From an uncultured Eggerthella sp. (GTDB taxonomy: Bacteria; Actinomycetota; Coriobacteriia; Coriobacteriales; Eggerthellaceae): a stretch of DNA of 64,000 bases. Below the pieces are notes generated by a model, which saw only the letters and a list, made by a program, of their open reading frames with translations, was not told the origin of the DNA and searched no databases. Position numbers and translations under genes: made by a program. The DNA is taken from positions 62,001-126,000 of the forward strand of contig CALLDI010000010.1 in the NCBI GenBank assembly GCA_937998355.1. Direction: 5' to 3'. The first letter of the stretch is position 1. Every line of letters starts with the position of its first letter. Positions 52,652-60,561 of this stretch are shown piece after piece.

Positions 52652-53018
52652 GGGGGTCCTTTCTGTCGTGTGGTTCGTTGCGGTCATCGGATAGGACGCG
52701 CGACGCATCCGGGTCGTTCAGTGCAGCGGACGCAGGTCGTACCTCGGGCGCAATAGTGTCAACCGGTGAAAGCTGCGCACGGTTCGCACTGAGAGCGCTG
52801 GACGCGGGCGACGTTCCGCGCGCCTCTTGCGCGTCGATCGCATCCATGCAGCGCTGCTCATCTTCGGCGGCTACGCGTTCGATCACTTCCTCGACATGGC
52901 TCTTGATGCCGAAAAGCGTGCGCTGTGACGAGATCTTCACCGGGCCATCGTGGCCAGCCGCCTCGCGCGCCAGCAGTTCTTGCATGCGCTCCCAGCGCTC
53001 TTCCGCTCGCGTCTTCAC
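52644..53018 (-). CDS. Small hypothetical protein in the old yellow enzyme operon
   Basis: About 124 residues, not recognised. The first 60 residues are a charged helical region (RAEERWERMQELLAREAAGHDGPVKISSQRTLFGIKSHVEEVIERVAAEDEQRC). The rest is low-complexity Ala/Ser/Asp/Arg with repeated DP, DR and NEPHD motifs. The GTG at 53018 is chosen for GGGAGG 8 nt upstream. It overlaps the reductase start by 8 bp, so the two are translationally coupled. Confidence 0.6.
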   Translation of the reverse strand: MKTRAEERWERMQELLAREAAGHDGPVKISSQRTLFGIKSHVEEVIERVAAEDEQRCMDAIDAQEARGTSPASSALSANRAQLSPVDTIAPEVRPASAALNDPDASRVLSDDRNEPHDRKDPHE

Positions 53019-53315
53019 GCGCGGCACCTCCCGTCGCCATTTCACACGCCTGCGAATGCACGCGTGCAACCACTCTATATATTAGTAGGCGATTACCATG
53101 ATACCGTTTGTGCGTTCCCGCTTCCACGGCACGCGTCCGCGCGCTATCGTCACCTTGACCCCTCCATGACGCGCGATGCAAGGGGCACGGTCGCTTTTGC
53201 GGTCGGGGTGCTCAGGGGCTCAGGCATTCGCTTTCGCGAAAAGCGTCCGCGTGATGCGGAGCCTCTCCGCTCTCATAATGCTCGTCCGCGCAACATCGAC
53301 GATTCGCATGCGCAC
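53019..53315. other. Upstream region of the old yellow enzyme operon
   Basis: An AT-rich island on the minus strand (CTAATATATAG, about 53073-53086) is the probable -10 of this operon, about 60 bp before the GTG. Nothing else is visible up to the terminator at 53316. Confidence 0.4.
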
Positions 53316-53345
53316 AAAAAAACGACCGCCCCGAAGGACGGTCGC
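53316..53345 (-). terminator. Intrinsic terminator of the coiled-coil surface-protein gene
   Basis: GCGACCG/CGGTCG stem, extended by GG/CC pairs, followed on the minus strand by seven T. It starts 25 bp after the gene's stop. Confidence 0.85.
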
Positions 53346-53369
53346 TCTCATTCGATCTTTCGACGAAGA

Positions 53370-56198
53370 TTAGTTCGTCTTCGCAGCATTGCGACGACGG
53401 CGACGAACCACTGCAGCTGCGATCGCAGCGCCAGCAGCGATCACGATCGCGCCACCCACGATGCCAGCAACGAGCGGATCGATACCGAAGAAGGTCGCGG
53501 GCTTCTGAACCGGCGAAGTGGTGAGAACCTGAGCGGTCTGCATCGGCTCTTCGGTCTCTTCCTCGGTCGCCTCGTCCTCAACCTTGTCGGTGCTCTTCTT
53601 GTCCGCGGTCTTCATGGAAGCCTTGGAATCGTTCTTCTTGGAACCAGCGTTGGAGGTGTTGCCCTTGTCGGCCGGCTTTGCAGAAGAACCACCATTGTTG
53701 TTGGTGTCGTCAGTGCTGGTGTTGTTGCCACCGTTCTGCTGCTTGAGCAGTTCATCGTAGATGCGCTGAGCCTCTGCAGCGTTCGCGGATGCGGTGTTGT
53801 ATTCAGCGGAGCGAACGTTGAATTCGTTCTGAGCCTCATCCATCTGAGCCTTGGCGCTCTCGCGCTCTGCAGCGACCGGGGTGACCAAGTCGCGATGATT
53901 CTTCACATTAACTGCGAACTCGTTGAGTGCGAAGAACTCGGGGTAATCGGATTCTTCGATCGGGTTAGCGATGACGTCTTCGAGCTCCAGCTTGAGTGCG
54001 CGCTCGAGCTTGGTCTCGGCGTAAGAGAGGTCGATGCTCGCGTCATTCCAAACCTGGCGAGCTTCGTCGATCTTGGCCTGGAAGGTCGGGAAGTTCACGG
54101 TCTGAGAATTGTAAGCGTCGGTCGCACGATCGTAGATCGCCTTGAGCTTCATGAGCTCGTGGTCGTTACCGCCCGCATTCTCGTAGCGGATCTGTGCAGC
54201 TTCTTCAGCGGCGACCGCAGCAGCGAGCTGGTTGTTCTTGTAGTTGTTCCACGTGCTCTGAGCAGCGACCGCAGCATCGTTGAGACCGCGCCAGGTGGTC
54301 TCAAGATCGGTCACTTCATTCTGAGCGTCGGTGACAGCCTGGTTGGCTTCAGCCTCTTCAGCCTCAGCGTCGGCAACTGCCTGCTCCCACTTCTCGACCT
54401 CAGCCTTGAGATCGGAATTGTCGGGAGCGGTGTAATTGTCGAGCTTCGCCTGAGCATCGTCACGCTCACTAATATAAGTAGCGATCTCACGATCCAGATC
54501 CTCGATCTCAGCAGAGGTGGTCTCGACAACACGGTTCTTCTCCGTGACCGCTGCCTGAGCATCGCGAACCGCGACGTTCAGCGGATGGTTCGGATCGTTG
54601 AGATCATCGGAACCGCTGCCACCCTGAGCTGCGTTGAGCGCTGCCTCAGCTGCTGCCAATTCCTGCTGAGCTGCGGTCAGAGCCTGTTCGTAGAACTGGA
54701 TGCTCTGGGCTGCAGACAGGTCAGTAGCAGCATTATCGCGCGCGGTCTGTGCGGACGATTGTGCTGCCACTGCGTTGTCGTAAGCCTGTTGCTTTTCGGC
54801 GACCAATTGCTCGGCGGCTTGGATCTCTTCATCGGTCGCTGTCGTTTCGATCGACCCTTGATCCTCGCCTTCGACCGGGGTGCTATCACCACTGCTATCA
54901 CCGCCGGCTGGAGGCTCCTCAGGTGATATCACCTCACCGGTACCAGGATCAGGATCCGTGCCGCTATCAGGGTTGATAGCTGCTAGCGCATCCTTCGCTT
55001 TCTGGAGTTCATCGCCAGTGGTGGTGACATCCTGATTCGCGTTCGCGAGCGCTTGCTCGGCCGCCTGGAGATCGGCCTCAGCCTGAGCGACGGTCTTCTT
55101 GTCGCCCGTGAAACCAGGGTTCGGTTGCGCACCATCGTAGTCGCTTTGAGCCGCATTCACTTTCGCACGTGCATCGTCGACAGCCTTCTGCAATTCGCTC
55201 AGATCGGCACCGCCGCCATTATTCTTGGCGTCGTTGAGCGCCTTCTCTGCCGCAGTGAGTTGAGCCTGTGCGGCCGACAACTCATCCTTGGCAGCAGACA
55301 GCTTGGAGTCCAGAGACGCCTTAGAAGCTTGCGCATTGGCGATCTTGCTCTCGGCAGCAGCCACTGCGGCCTTGAGATCGGCTGTAGCGTCGCCGCCAGC
55401 AGCGTTCAAGCGATCCTGAGCCGCCGCCAATTCAGCCTTGGCATTGGTCACCTTGTCAGTAGCGGCAGAAGCCGCCTCCTGAGCGCTGGTCACTTTGTCG
55501 CGTGCAGCACGCACCGCATCGGCAGCCTTATTACGCTCTGCATCGGCAGCAAGATAAGCGTCGCGGTAAGCTTCGCTCTGATTCTCTGCCTCGAGAAGCG
55601 CTTGCTCTGCCCGTGCTAATTCAGCAGCAGCGGCCTGAAGGTCACTATTACCGGAATTAGTGATGGCATCGTCATAGTTCGCCTTAGCGGTCTCGTAAGC
55701 CTCTCGCGCTTGATCCAACGCGACCTGAGCTTTCGCCTGGTTTTCCTTAGCGGTCTCATGTGCCTGGTATGCTTCCTGAACACGTTCCTCAGCTGCGGAA
55801 ACTTCGGCCTTTGTCGCACTGATGGCATCGTCGAATGCCTTGTTCGCCTCAGACTGTGCCTGGTTGGCGGCTTGGACTGCAGTGTTGTGCGCGGTTGCAG
55901 CCTGGTTATAGGAAGCAGTCGCCGAGTCGAGCTCTTTCTGAGCTGCGTCTTTCTTAGCTGCGGCTTCTGCCTTGGTAGAGTTCGCGGAATCGAGAGCTGC
56001 CTTAGCTTCTTCGAGGGAAAGGTTCGAAGCCTTGGCATCAGAAGAGAGTGCAACGAGATCTGTGTTACTGCTGTTCAGTAACTGCTCCATTGCGTGTGCT
56101 TTTGCGCCGGTAAACGGCATAGCGAGCGTGAATGCCACTGTGAAACAGAGGCATAGTCTTGCGAGACCGCTCAATCTCCTTCTTGCCATGGTTTTCAT
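53370..56198 (-). CDS. Long coiled-coil surface protein with C-terminal membrane anchor
   Basis: A 942-residue exported protein. A signal peptide (LARLCLCFTVAFTLAMPFTGAKAHA) is followed by some 800 residues of Ala/Glu/Lys/Gln/Asp-rich heptads (AEEAKAALDSANSTKAEAA-like). The heptads are broken by Gly/Asn/Asp hinges (NNGGGADLS, a Pro-rich DSGTDPDPGTGEV strip, GGSGSDDLNDPN). The C-terminus has a Lys/Thr stalk, a membrane helix (LVAGIVGGAIVIAAGAAIAAAVV) and RRRRR. There is no LPXTG. It probably forms a rod projecting from the cell. ATG 56198 has GAGGGA; an in-frame extension upstream lacks a ribosome site. Confidence 0.87.
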   Translation of the reverse strand: MKTMARRRLSGLARLCLCFTVAFTLAMPFTGAKAHAMEQLLNSSNTDLVALSSDAKASNLSLEEAKAALDSANSTKAEAAAKKDAAQKELDSATASYNQAATAHNTAVQAANQAQSEANKAFDDAISATKAEVSAAEERVQEAYQAHETAKENQAKAQVALDQAREAYETAKANYDDAITNSGNSDLQAAAAELARAEQALLEAENQSEAYRDAYLAADAERNKAADAVRAARDKVTSAQEAASAATDKVTNAKAELAAAQDRLNAAGGDATADLKAAVAAAESKIANAQASKASLDSKLSAAKDELSAAQAQLTAAEKALNDAKNNGGGADLSELQKAVDDARAKVNAAQSDYDGAQPNPGFTGDKKTVAQAEADLQAAEQALANANQDVTTTGDELQKAKDALAAINPDSGTDPDPGTGEVISPEEPPAGGDSSGDSTPVEGEDQGSIETTATDEEIQAAEQLVAEKQQAYDNAVAAQSSAQTARDNAATDLSAAQSIQFYEQALTAAQQELAAAEAALNAAQGGSGSDDLNDPNHPLNVAVRDAQAAVTEKNRVVETTSAEIEDLDREIATYISERDDAQAKLDNYTAPDNSDLKAEVEKWEQAVADAEAEEAEANQAVTDAQNEVTDLETTWRGLNDAAVAAQSTWNNYKNNQLAAAVAAEEAAQIRYENAGGNDHELMKLKAIYDRATDAYNSQTVNFPTFQAKIDEARQVWNDASIDLSYAETKLERALKLELEDVIANPIEESDYPEFFALNEFAVNVKNHRDLVTPVAAERESAKAQMDEAQNEFNVRSAEYNTASANAAEAQRIYDELLKQQNGGNNTSTDDTNNNGGSSAKPADKGNTSNAGSKKNDSKASMKTADKKSTDKVEDEATEEETEEPMQTAQVLTTSPVQKPATFFGIDPLVAGIVGGAIVIAAGAAIAAAVVRRRRRNAAKTN

Positions 56199-56528
56199 TT
56201 TGTTTCCCTCTTTTTCGACTTTTCGTCGGCTGATCTCCCACCCGCGCTTCCTTCGTTTTGCCTGATCAGGCTGAAGGTTCAGGGCTGGTGGCGAGGATCT
56301 TTCGACTCTCGAAACCGTTATATCTGAAGGTGGCTTCGTTGCGGAGCCAGCCTTAAGACCAAGAATGGCGAGTGCAGTGCGTGAGGTCGGATCTAAAGCA
56401 TTTCGCACTGCCTTTTAGCGATTTCCCCAGATGAGGAAGGCTTTTTGAAGTAGCACACTGGAACACATCCAGAGGTTTTGTAGCTGCTAGAAACCCGAAT
56501 TTGGGTATAGTAGGCCCAAAACAAGCAC
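56199..56528 (-). other. Long 5' leader of the coiled-coil surface-protein gene
   Basis: About 320 nt between the predicted transcription start and the ATG. It contains small hairpin-forming stretches (GGCTTCGTTGCGGAGCC, CCCGAATTTGGG) but no riboswitch family I recognise. Confidence 0.4.
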
Positions 56529-56557
56529 ATTTTAACGGGTCGGTAACGAGAAATCAA
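56529..56557 (-). promoter_or_regulatory. Promoter of the coiled-coil surface-protein gene
   Basis: TTGATT (56552-56557), 17 bp, TAAAAT (56529-56534) on the minus strand. A further AT-rich stretch with TGTATAT and TGTATAG repeats lies at 56595-56620. From there to 56945 nothing is recognised. Confidence 0.6.
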
Positions 56558-56945
56558 CAGGAAATTTAGCAATGAATACACAAAAATCGCAAAATTGTAT
56601 ATAAACCTGTATAGACCAGGTGCTTTTCGGTGGCGATCGAAGGCGATTTCTCCATGATTTTCGGCCTGAGATCTTGATGATCATTGCCCAGTAGCTATCA
56701 ACCCAGCGCACGCGCTGCCAAGAGGAGCCTACGCTGTGAACACAGTGTGGTCATCTTCGGGCCGATCGTGCGCTGTTTTGGGTGGTTTTGGGCGGTTTTC
56801 AGGCGATTCGAGGAGCCTCCGCGCTCGTTTCGAACGTACCGCGGTTCATGCCGCGCCCGTTTCTTCGCTGTACCGCGCTCGTTCGTGTTCGCCGCGGAGC
56901 ACCTGATGAAACCAAGTTTCCATCGTTCATGACGCTTCTGGGCAT

Positions 56946-56974
56946 AAAAAACGACCACCCTGATGGGTGGTCGT
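56946..56974 (-). terminator. Intrinsic terminator after tRNA-Ala
   Basis: ACGACCACCC and GGGTGGTCGT form a 10-bp stem with a 4-nt loop, followed by six T on the minus strand, just after the tRNA 3' end. Confidence 0.88.
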
Positions 56975-56982
56975 GTTCTAAA

Positions 56983-57058
56983 TGGTGGAGCATAGGGGGA
57001 TCGAACCCCTGACCTCATGGCTGCCAGCCATGCGCTCTCCCAGCTGAGCTAATGCCCC
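56983..57058 (-). tRNA. tRNA-Ala (GGC anticodon)
   Basis: A 76-nt cloverleaf on the minus strand with acceptor GGGGCAT/ATGCTCC. The D-arm is GCTCAGCTGGGAGAGC. Anticodon stem CATGG/CCATG encloses loop CTGGCAG (anticodon GGC), and the T-arm is AGGGGTTCGATCCCCT. The CCA end is encoded. It is followed directly by a strong terminator. Confidence 0.95.
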
Positions 57059-57072
57059 TTGAAGCTCGATCA

Positions 57073-57402
57073 TTATATCACAGGTACTGGGGTGCCCCGA
57101 CCTTCAATTTTGATCGATGCATAAAAAGACGAGGTATCGAACACATCGCGAATCGATTCGCCCTCGATAAAGGGCAGGTCAATGAACTCACTGAGCGTAG
57201 GAACGAGGTCTGAGCAATCGATGAAATGATCCTTTTCGTTCAGTTCATTCGTATCTTGCGCGCGCCAATAGATGTCGTTAGCGTCAGTCAGATAATAGGT
57301 TTCAACCCCGGTTTGCATATAAGCTGAGTGCGTTTCACGCAGATATGCCACCAAATCATCGATAGTGGCCAGTTCCAGAGCTTCTTCGGCTTTTCTTCCC
57401 AT
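57073..57402 (-). CDS. Small hypothetical protein upstream of tRNA-Ala
   Basis: A soluble acidic protein of 109 residues, not recognised. The N-terminal part (KAEEALELATIDDLVAYLRETHSAYMQTG) is helical. The rest mixes strands and loops (ETYYLTDANDIYWRAQDTNE, FIDCSDLVPTLSEFIDLPFIEGESI). ATG 57402 has AAAGGGGA at good spacing, and an extended -10 (TGTTACTAT) lies 30 bp upstream on the minus strand. It is 14 bp from the tRNA and may share its transcript. Confidence 0.7.
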   Translation of the reverse strand: MGRKAEEALELATIDDLVAYLRETHSAYMQTGVETYYLTDANDIYWRAQDTNELNEKDHFIDCSDLVPTLSEFIDLPFIEGESIRDVFDTSSFYASIKIEGRGTPVPVI

Positions 57403-57431
57403 GAAGTCCCCTTTCGCGATCGTTTCGATTC

Positions 57432-57440
57432 ATAGTAACA
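57432..57440 (-). promoter_or_regulatory. Extended -10 promoter of the small hypothetical gene
   Basis: TGTTACTAT on the minus strand (TG-N-TACTAT), about 30 bp before the start codon; no -35 needed for this class. Confidence 0.5.
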
Positions 57441-58755
57441 AAGAACACAGCAGTGGCACATGATGCCTGAATGCATTTGCGAAAACTTCACGAAGCATCG
57501 ATGGAGGGGTTGCGGACGCGTTTGAAAAGTCCGAGAGACCCATGAGTGCGCCTTGAGGGGCGATGGACGCGTTTCAAGGTGCGCTGAAAGGGTTCGAGCG
57601 ATTCTGAGCCGTTCTAAGGCCCCGATCGCATATTTCGAGGGTCCAAGGTGCGTGAAACCCCCTTATTTTCGGGTGTCGGAGAGGCCAAAATCGGCTCCGC
57701 GAAAAGGCTGAAATACGAGCGTATGCGCTGACCTGTGGTTTTGGCTCGAAATGGCCGAAAAACGCGCATTTTTCGGATCTCATTTTGAAATATTTTTCAG
57801 AATTTCATAATTTTTGCACCCTTTCTGAACTGGTATTTTGGTCATATCTAGCAAATTGTCCGACGGACATATTAAAGATTATGTCCGATTTTTAGCCTCA
57901 TTTTTTCTTTTGGTGCGATTCTGGCCCAAAAATGGCCAAAAATGGGCGATTTGAAATTTTTTTCGCCATTTTGCGAAAATCGGCAAAATAGTTCACCTTT
58001 TGAAACTTTTTTGCGAGAGGCGGTTCGCTTTTTTGTGCTCGGGAGGTGTTACAGATCGAAATTTCGCGATCGATTCTCAAAAATCGGTCAAGCGGATGAA
58101 AATCTTGAGGTCTCGAAAAAATTTTTCAAAAATTTCGGCTTTGACGGTCGGAAGGGTGATAGCAGAGACTCGATCACGGCGAAGATGGTGATAGCACCCC
58201 TCTCGCGAACGACCGAAACCAGGCGGTGATCGACCTGTCCCCTCACCTTCTTAAAATTCAAAAAAGTGAACTTTATCAGGTATGTTATCAAATGATAGCC
58301 AATACTTTCATCGTCATCTTAGACGCATGTGATTCGCCTCGACAGCCTTCAAGGGATCTGCTGCGCAACGAAGGCTCCCAAGATCGCGATCGGTGTCCGT
58401 TGGGTCGACACCTGGCTCAAAATGGGACCGAAAGCCACTATTCAGACATTCTTCCGACAAGAATTCGACCTTTCTCAAACGAGATTTCGAGTTGACTCCA
58501 CTCGAAATCTGGCCGAATCGGAGCACATTCGAAGAAAATGAGGGCTGAAACGACGAAATCGACCCATTTGGTCGATTTCGAACGTGAGACAGGTGGCTCA
58601 CACAGCATTGGTTTTCATCTGATCGCTCTTGTGGAGTTCGATCGTTGGTCAATAATCGAGCGTTCGGAATCAAAAGATCAGGATCGAATGGTCAGGATCG
58701 AGCAGACGAGCGACCGATAGGAGGTCCCTCTCCTATCGATAGTGATCGAAGCGGA
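57441..58755. other. Gene-free AT-rich region with hairpins
   Basis: About 1.3 kb without a credible gene on either strand and much richer in A and T than its surroundings, above all 57770-58320. Visible structures: the perfect palindrome TGTCCG-A-CGGACA (57857-57869) with a third half-site ATGTCCGA; hairpins AGATTTCGAGT/ACTCGAAATCT (58482-58510) and CGAAATCGACC/GGTCGATTTCG (58554-58580), both 11-bp perfect stems; and a CGATAGGAG hairpin at the end. GACCTGTGGTTTTGG at about 57731 resembles the centre of the intergenic elements. Confidence 0.55.
58715..58738. terminator. Hairpin after the U32 gene, possible terminator
   Basis: CGATAGGAG (58715-58723) and CTCCTATCG (58730-58738) pair perfectly around a 6-nt loop, 17 bp after the U32 stop. 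There is no U-run, so termination would need help. Confidence 0.45.
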
Positions 58756-60087
58756 TCAATTCTTGCGAGACGGATCGCGCCGCTTCGCGCGAAGAATGTC
58801 GTAGCGGTGAAGTTCGATAGGGCTTGTGAACGCATATGTTCCCATCGCTTTGTTCGCAACCTCGACCGAGACTGCGTTCGCTTCCTCATCGAGCGAACGC
58901 TCATGCGCGGAACTCGGACTTGGTGTATAGCTCGGATCCTCGCGTGCATTCACGAAGAAGACCTCGTGAAGATCCTCGACCTTGATCGGCATCATATCAC
59001 GATGAGGGCTGAGCAATTCGAGCGTGTCGCCTTCATAGAAACGATTGCGGCAATGGACGATCGTGCGCCATGTTCCATCGTTCAGCGGTTGCGACTCGGT
59101 CACCTCGGCGACCCAATCGTAGAGCTGCACGTAGATGTCGTCGTCGAATGACTGCTCGGCGTTGCCATAGAAGAATCCGGTCGAGTATGGGCGATGCGAG
59201 ATGCGGTCGAGCTCTTGCGCCCAGCGCGCGGGGTCCTCCCCGTCGAGCACGTGGCGATAGGCATTCACGACCGTGGCCACGTAGAACGCCTTCTTCACGC
59301 GGCCCTCGATCTTTATCGAGTCGACGCCCGCTGCGACCAGGTCATCCAGGTGCGCGAGCATATTCAGATCCTTGGAATTCATGAGGTACGTGCCGTTCTC
59401 GTCCTCTTCGACCGGGAAGTATTCACCCGGGCGCGACTGTTCCTCGAGACGATAGCTCCAGCGACACGGCTGCACGCAATGACCCTGGTTGGCGCTGCGA
59501 CCGGTAAGGAAATCGCTGATCAGGCAACGTCCTGAAATAGCCATGCACATCGCGCCTTGCACGAACACCTCGAGTTCAAGATCGGGCAATTCGCGTTTGA
59601 GCTGGGCTATCTCTGCAAGCGACATCTCGCGTGCCGTGACGATGCGCTTCGCGCCAAGCTGCTGCCACATGCGTGCGGCGGCGGCGTTCGAGACGGATGC
59701 CTGCGTGGATACATGGATGTCGACCGAAGGCGCATGTTCGCGCACGGCGGCGAGAACACCCAGGTCGCTGACGATGAACGCATCGACGCCGGCTGCCTCG
59801 AGTGCGCGCAAATACGCAGGTAGATCGTCGAAATCGCTATCGTGCAAGTAGGCATTCAGGGTCACGTATACCTTCGCGCCCGCCTCGTGCGCGATGCTCA
59901 CCGCCTGTGGCATGTCCTCGAGCGAGAAATTCTGCGCGCGCTGACGTAGGCCGAACTTGTCGCAAGCTAGATAGACCGCATCCGCGCCGAAATAGAGCGC
60001 GTAACGTAGCTGCTCGAAGCCGCCCGCTGGCGCGAGCAGTTCCGGCTTCTTCGAAGCGTCATGCGTGTTCGTGCTCTTGGTGTTCAC
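58756..60087 (-). CDS. Peptidase U32-family protein (TrhP/YegQ-like)
   Basis: A 443-residue protein of the U32 family. PELLAPAGGFEQLRYALYFGADAVYL opens the TIM-barrel-like part. SGRCLISDFLTGRSANQGHCVQPCRWSYRLEEQ carries the cysteine cluster, and NSKDLNMLAHLDDLVAAGVDSIKIEGRVK follows. Members of this size (YegQ/TrhP) hydroxylate U34 of tRNAs on the way to cmo5U/mo5U, often using prephenate and an FeS cluster, rather than acting as peptidases. GTG 60087 is the start; an extended -10 lies at 60116-60124. Confidence 0.9.
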   Translation of the reverse strand: MNTKSTNTHDASKKPELLAPAGGFEQLRYALYFGADAVYLACDKFGLRQRAQNFSLEDMPQAVSIAHEAGAKVYVTLNAYLHDSDFDDLPAYLRALEAAGVDAFIVSDLGVLAAVREHAPSVDIHVSTQASVSNAAAARMWQQLGAKRIVTAREMSLAEIAQLKRELPDLELEVFVQGAMCMAISGRCLISDFLTGRSANQGHCVQPCRWSYRLEEQSRPGEYFPVEEDENGTYLMNSKDLNMLAHLDDLVAAGVDSIKIEGRVKKAFYVATVVNAYRHVLDGEDPARWAQELDRISHRPYSTGFFYGNAEQSFDDDIYVQLYDWVAEVTESQPLNDGTWRTIVHCRNRFYEGDTLELLSPHRDMMPIKVEDLHEVFFVNAREDPSYTPSPSSAHERSLDEEANAVSVEVANKAMGTYAFTSPIELHRYDILRAKRRDPSRKN

Positions 60088-60115
60088 GGTGCTCGATTCC
60101 CGATATTGTTCGATC

Positions 60116-60124
60116 TCTATACCA
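60116..60124 (-). promoter_or_regulatory. Extended -10 promoter of the U32 gene
   Basis: TGGTATAGA on the minus strand (TG-N-TATAGA), about 30 bp before the GTG. Upstream lie two TATATAGGTA repeats (about 60150-60176). Confidence 0.55.
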
Positions 60125-60223
60125 GAATTTCAATATCTAAAGTTCCATACCTATATATTTCTCTACCTATATATTAGTGCGTTGTTGTGAGCAGATTACT
60201 GACGCGATTGCGGAATGCAGTGC

Positions 60224-60523
60224 TTTTGTCGTTCACCTGCGATTTTTTGCAAGAAAATTGCGTTTGTAAGCACAAAATCTCGCATTTTCACGCTATTTCT
60301 ATCACTCTTTCGCCTGCCGAAGCTCGGCTACCTGCAGCTTGATATGAGACTATATTACGTTATCCCAGTTCAGAAGAGAAAATGCAGCAAATAACCTTGC
60401 GGACGAATTTCATGCGCGATCTCTGTGCTCTCAAATGTGCGTACGAACGTAAATCTCATGCGATTTTGGACGAAATCACTGCAAAACTGCTTGAAAAGCG
60501 CGGTCGTACGCACATTTAAGAGC
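60224..60523. repeat. Terminal-inverted-repeat intergenic element, copy G, plus an extra arm
   Basis: The left arm has CGATTTTTTGCAAGAAAATTG then CGTTTGTAAGCACAAAA. The right arm has GTGCGTACGAACG then TAAATCTCATGCG and AATCACTGCAAAAC (to 60487). The centre has CCCAGTTC, the complement of GAACTGGG. A third arm (GCGCGGTCGTACGCACA) follows at 60498-60515. It ends about 40 bp from the proS stop. Confidence 0.8.
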
Positions 60524-60561
60524 GAAACGAGAAACGAAGACAGCGCAGAAAAGAGTTCTAC

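Noticed and set aside
56983..57058. tRNA-Gly reading of the tRNA
   Set aside because: The 7-nt loop CTGGCAG places the anticodon as GGC (Ala), and a GCC reading would shift the stem.
58226..58495. Open frame in the AT-rich gap
   Set aside because: No ribosome site, no family signal and hairpins inside it; its composition is unlike the neighbouring genes.
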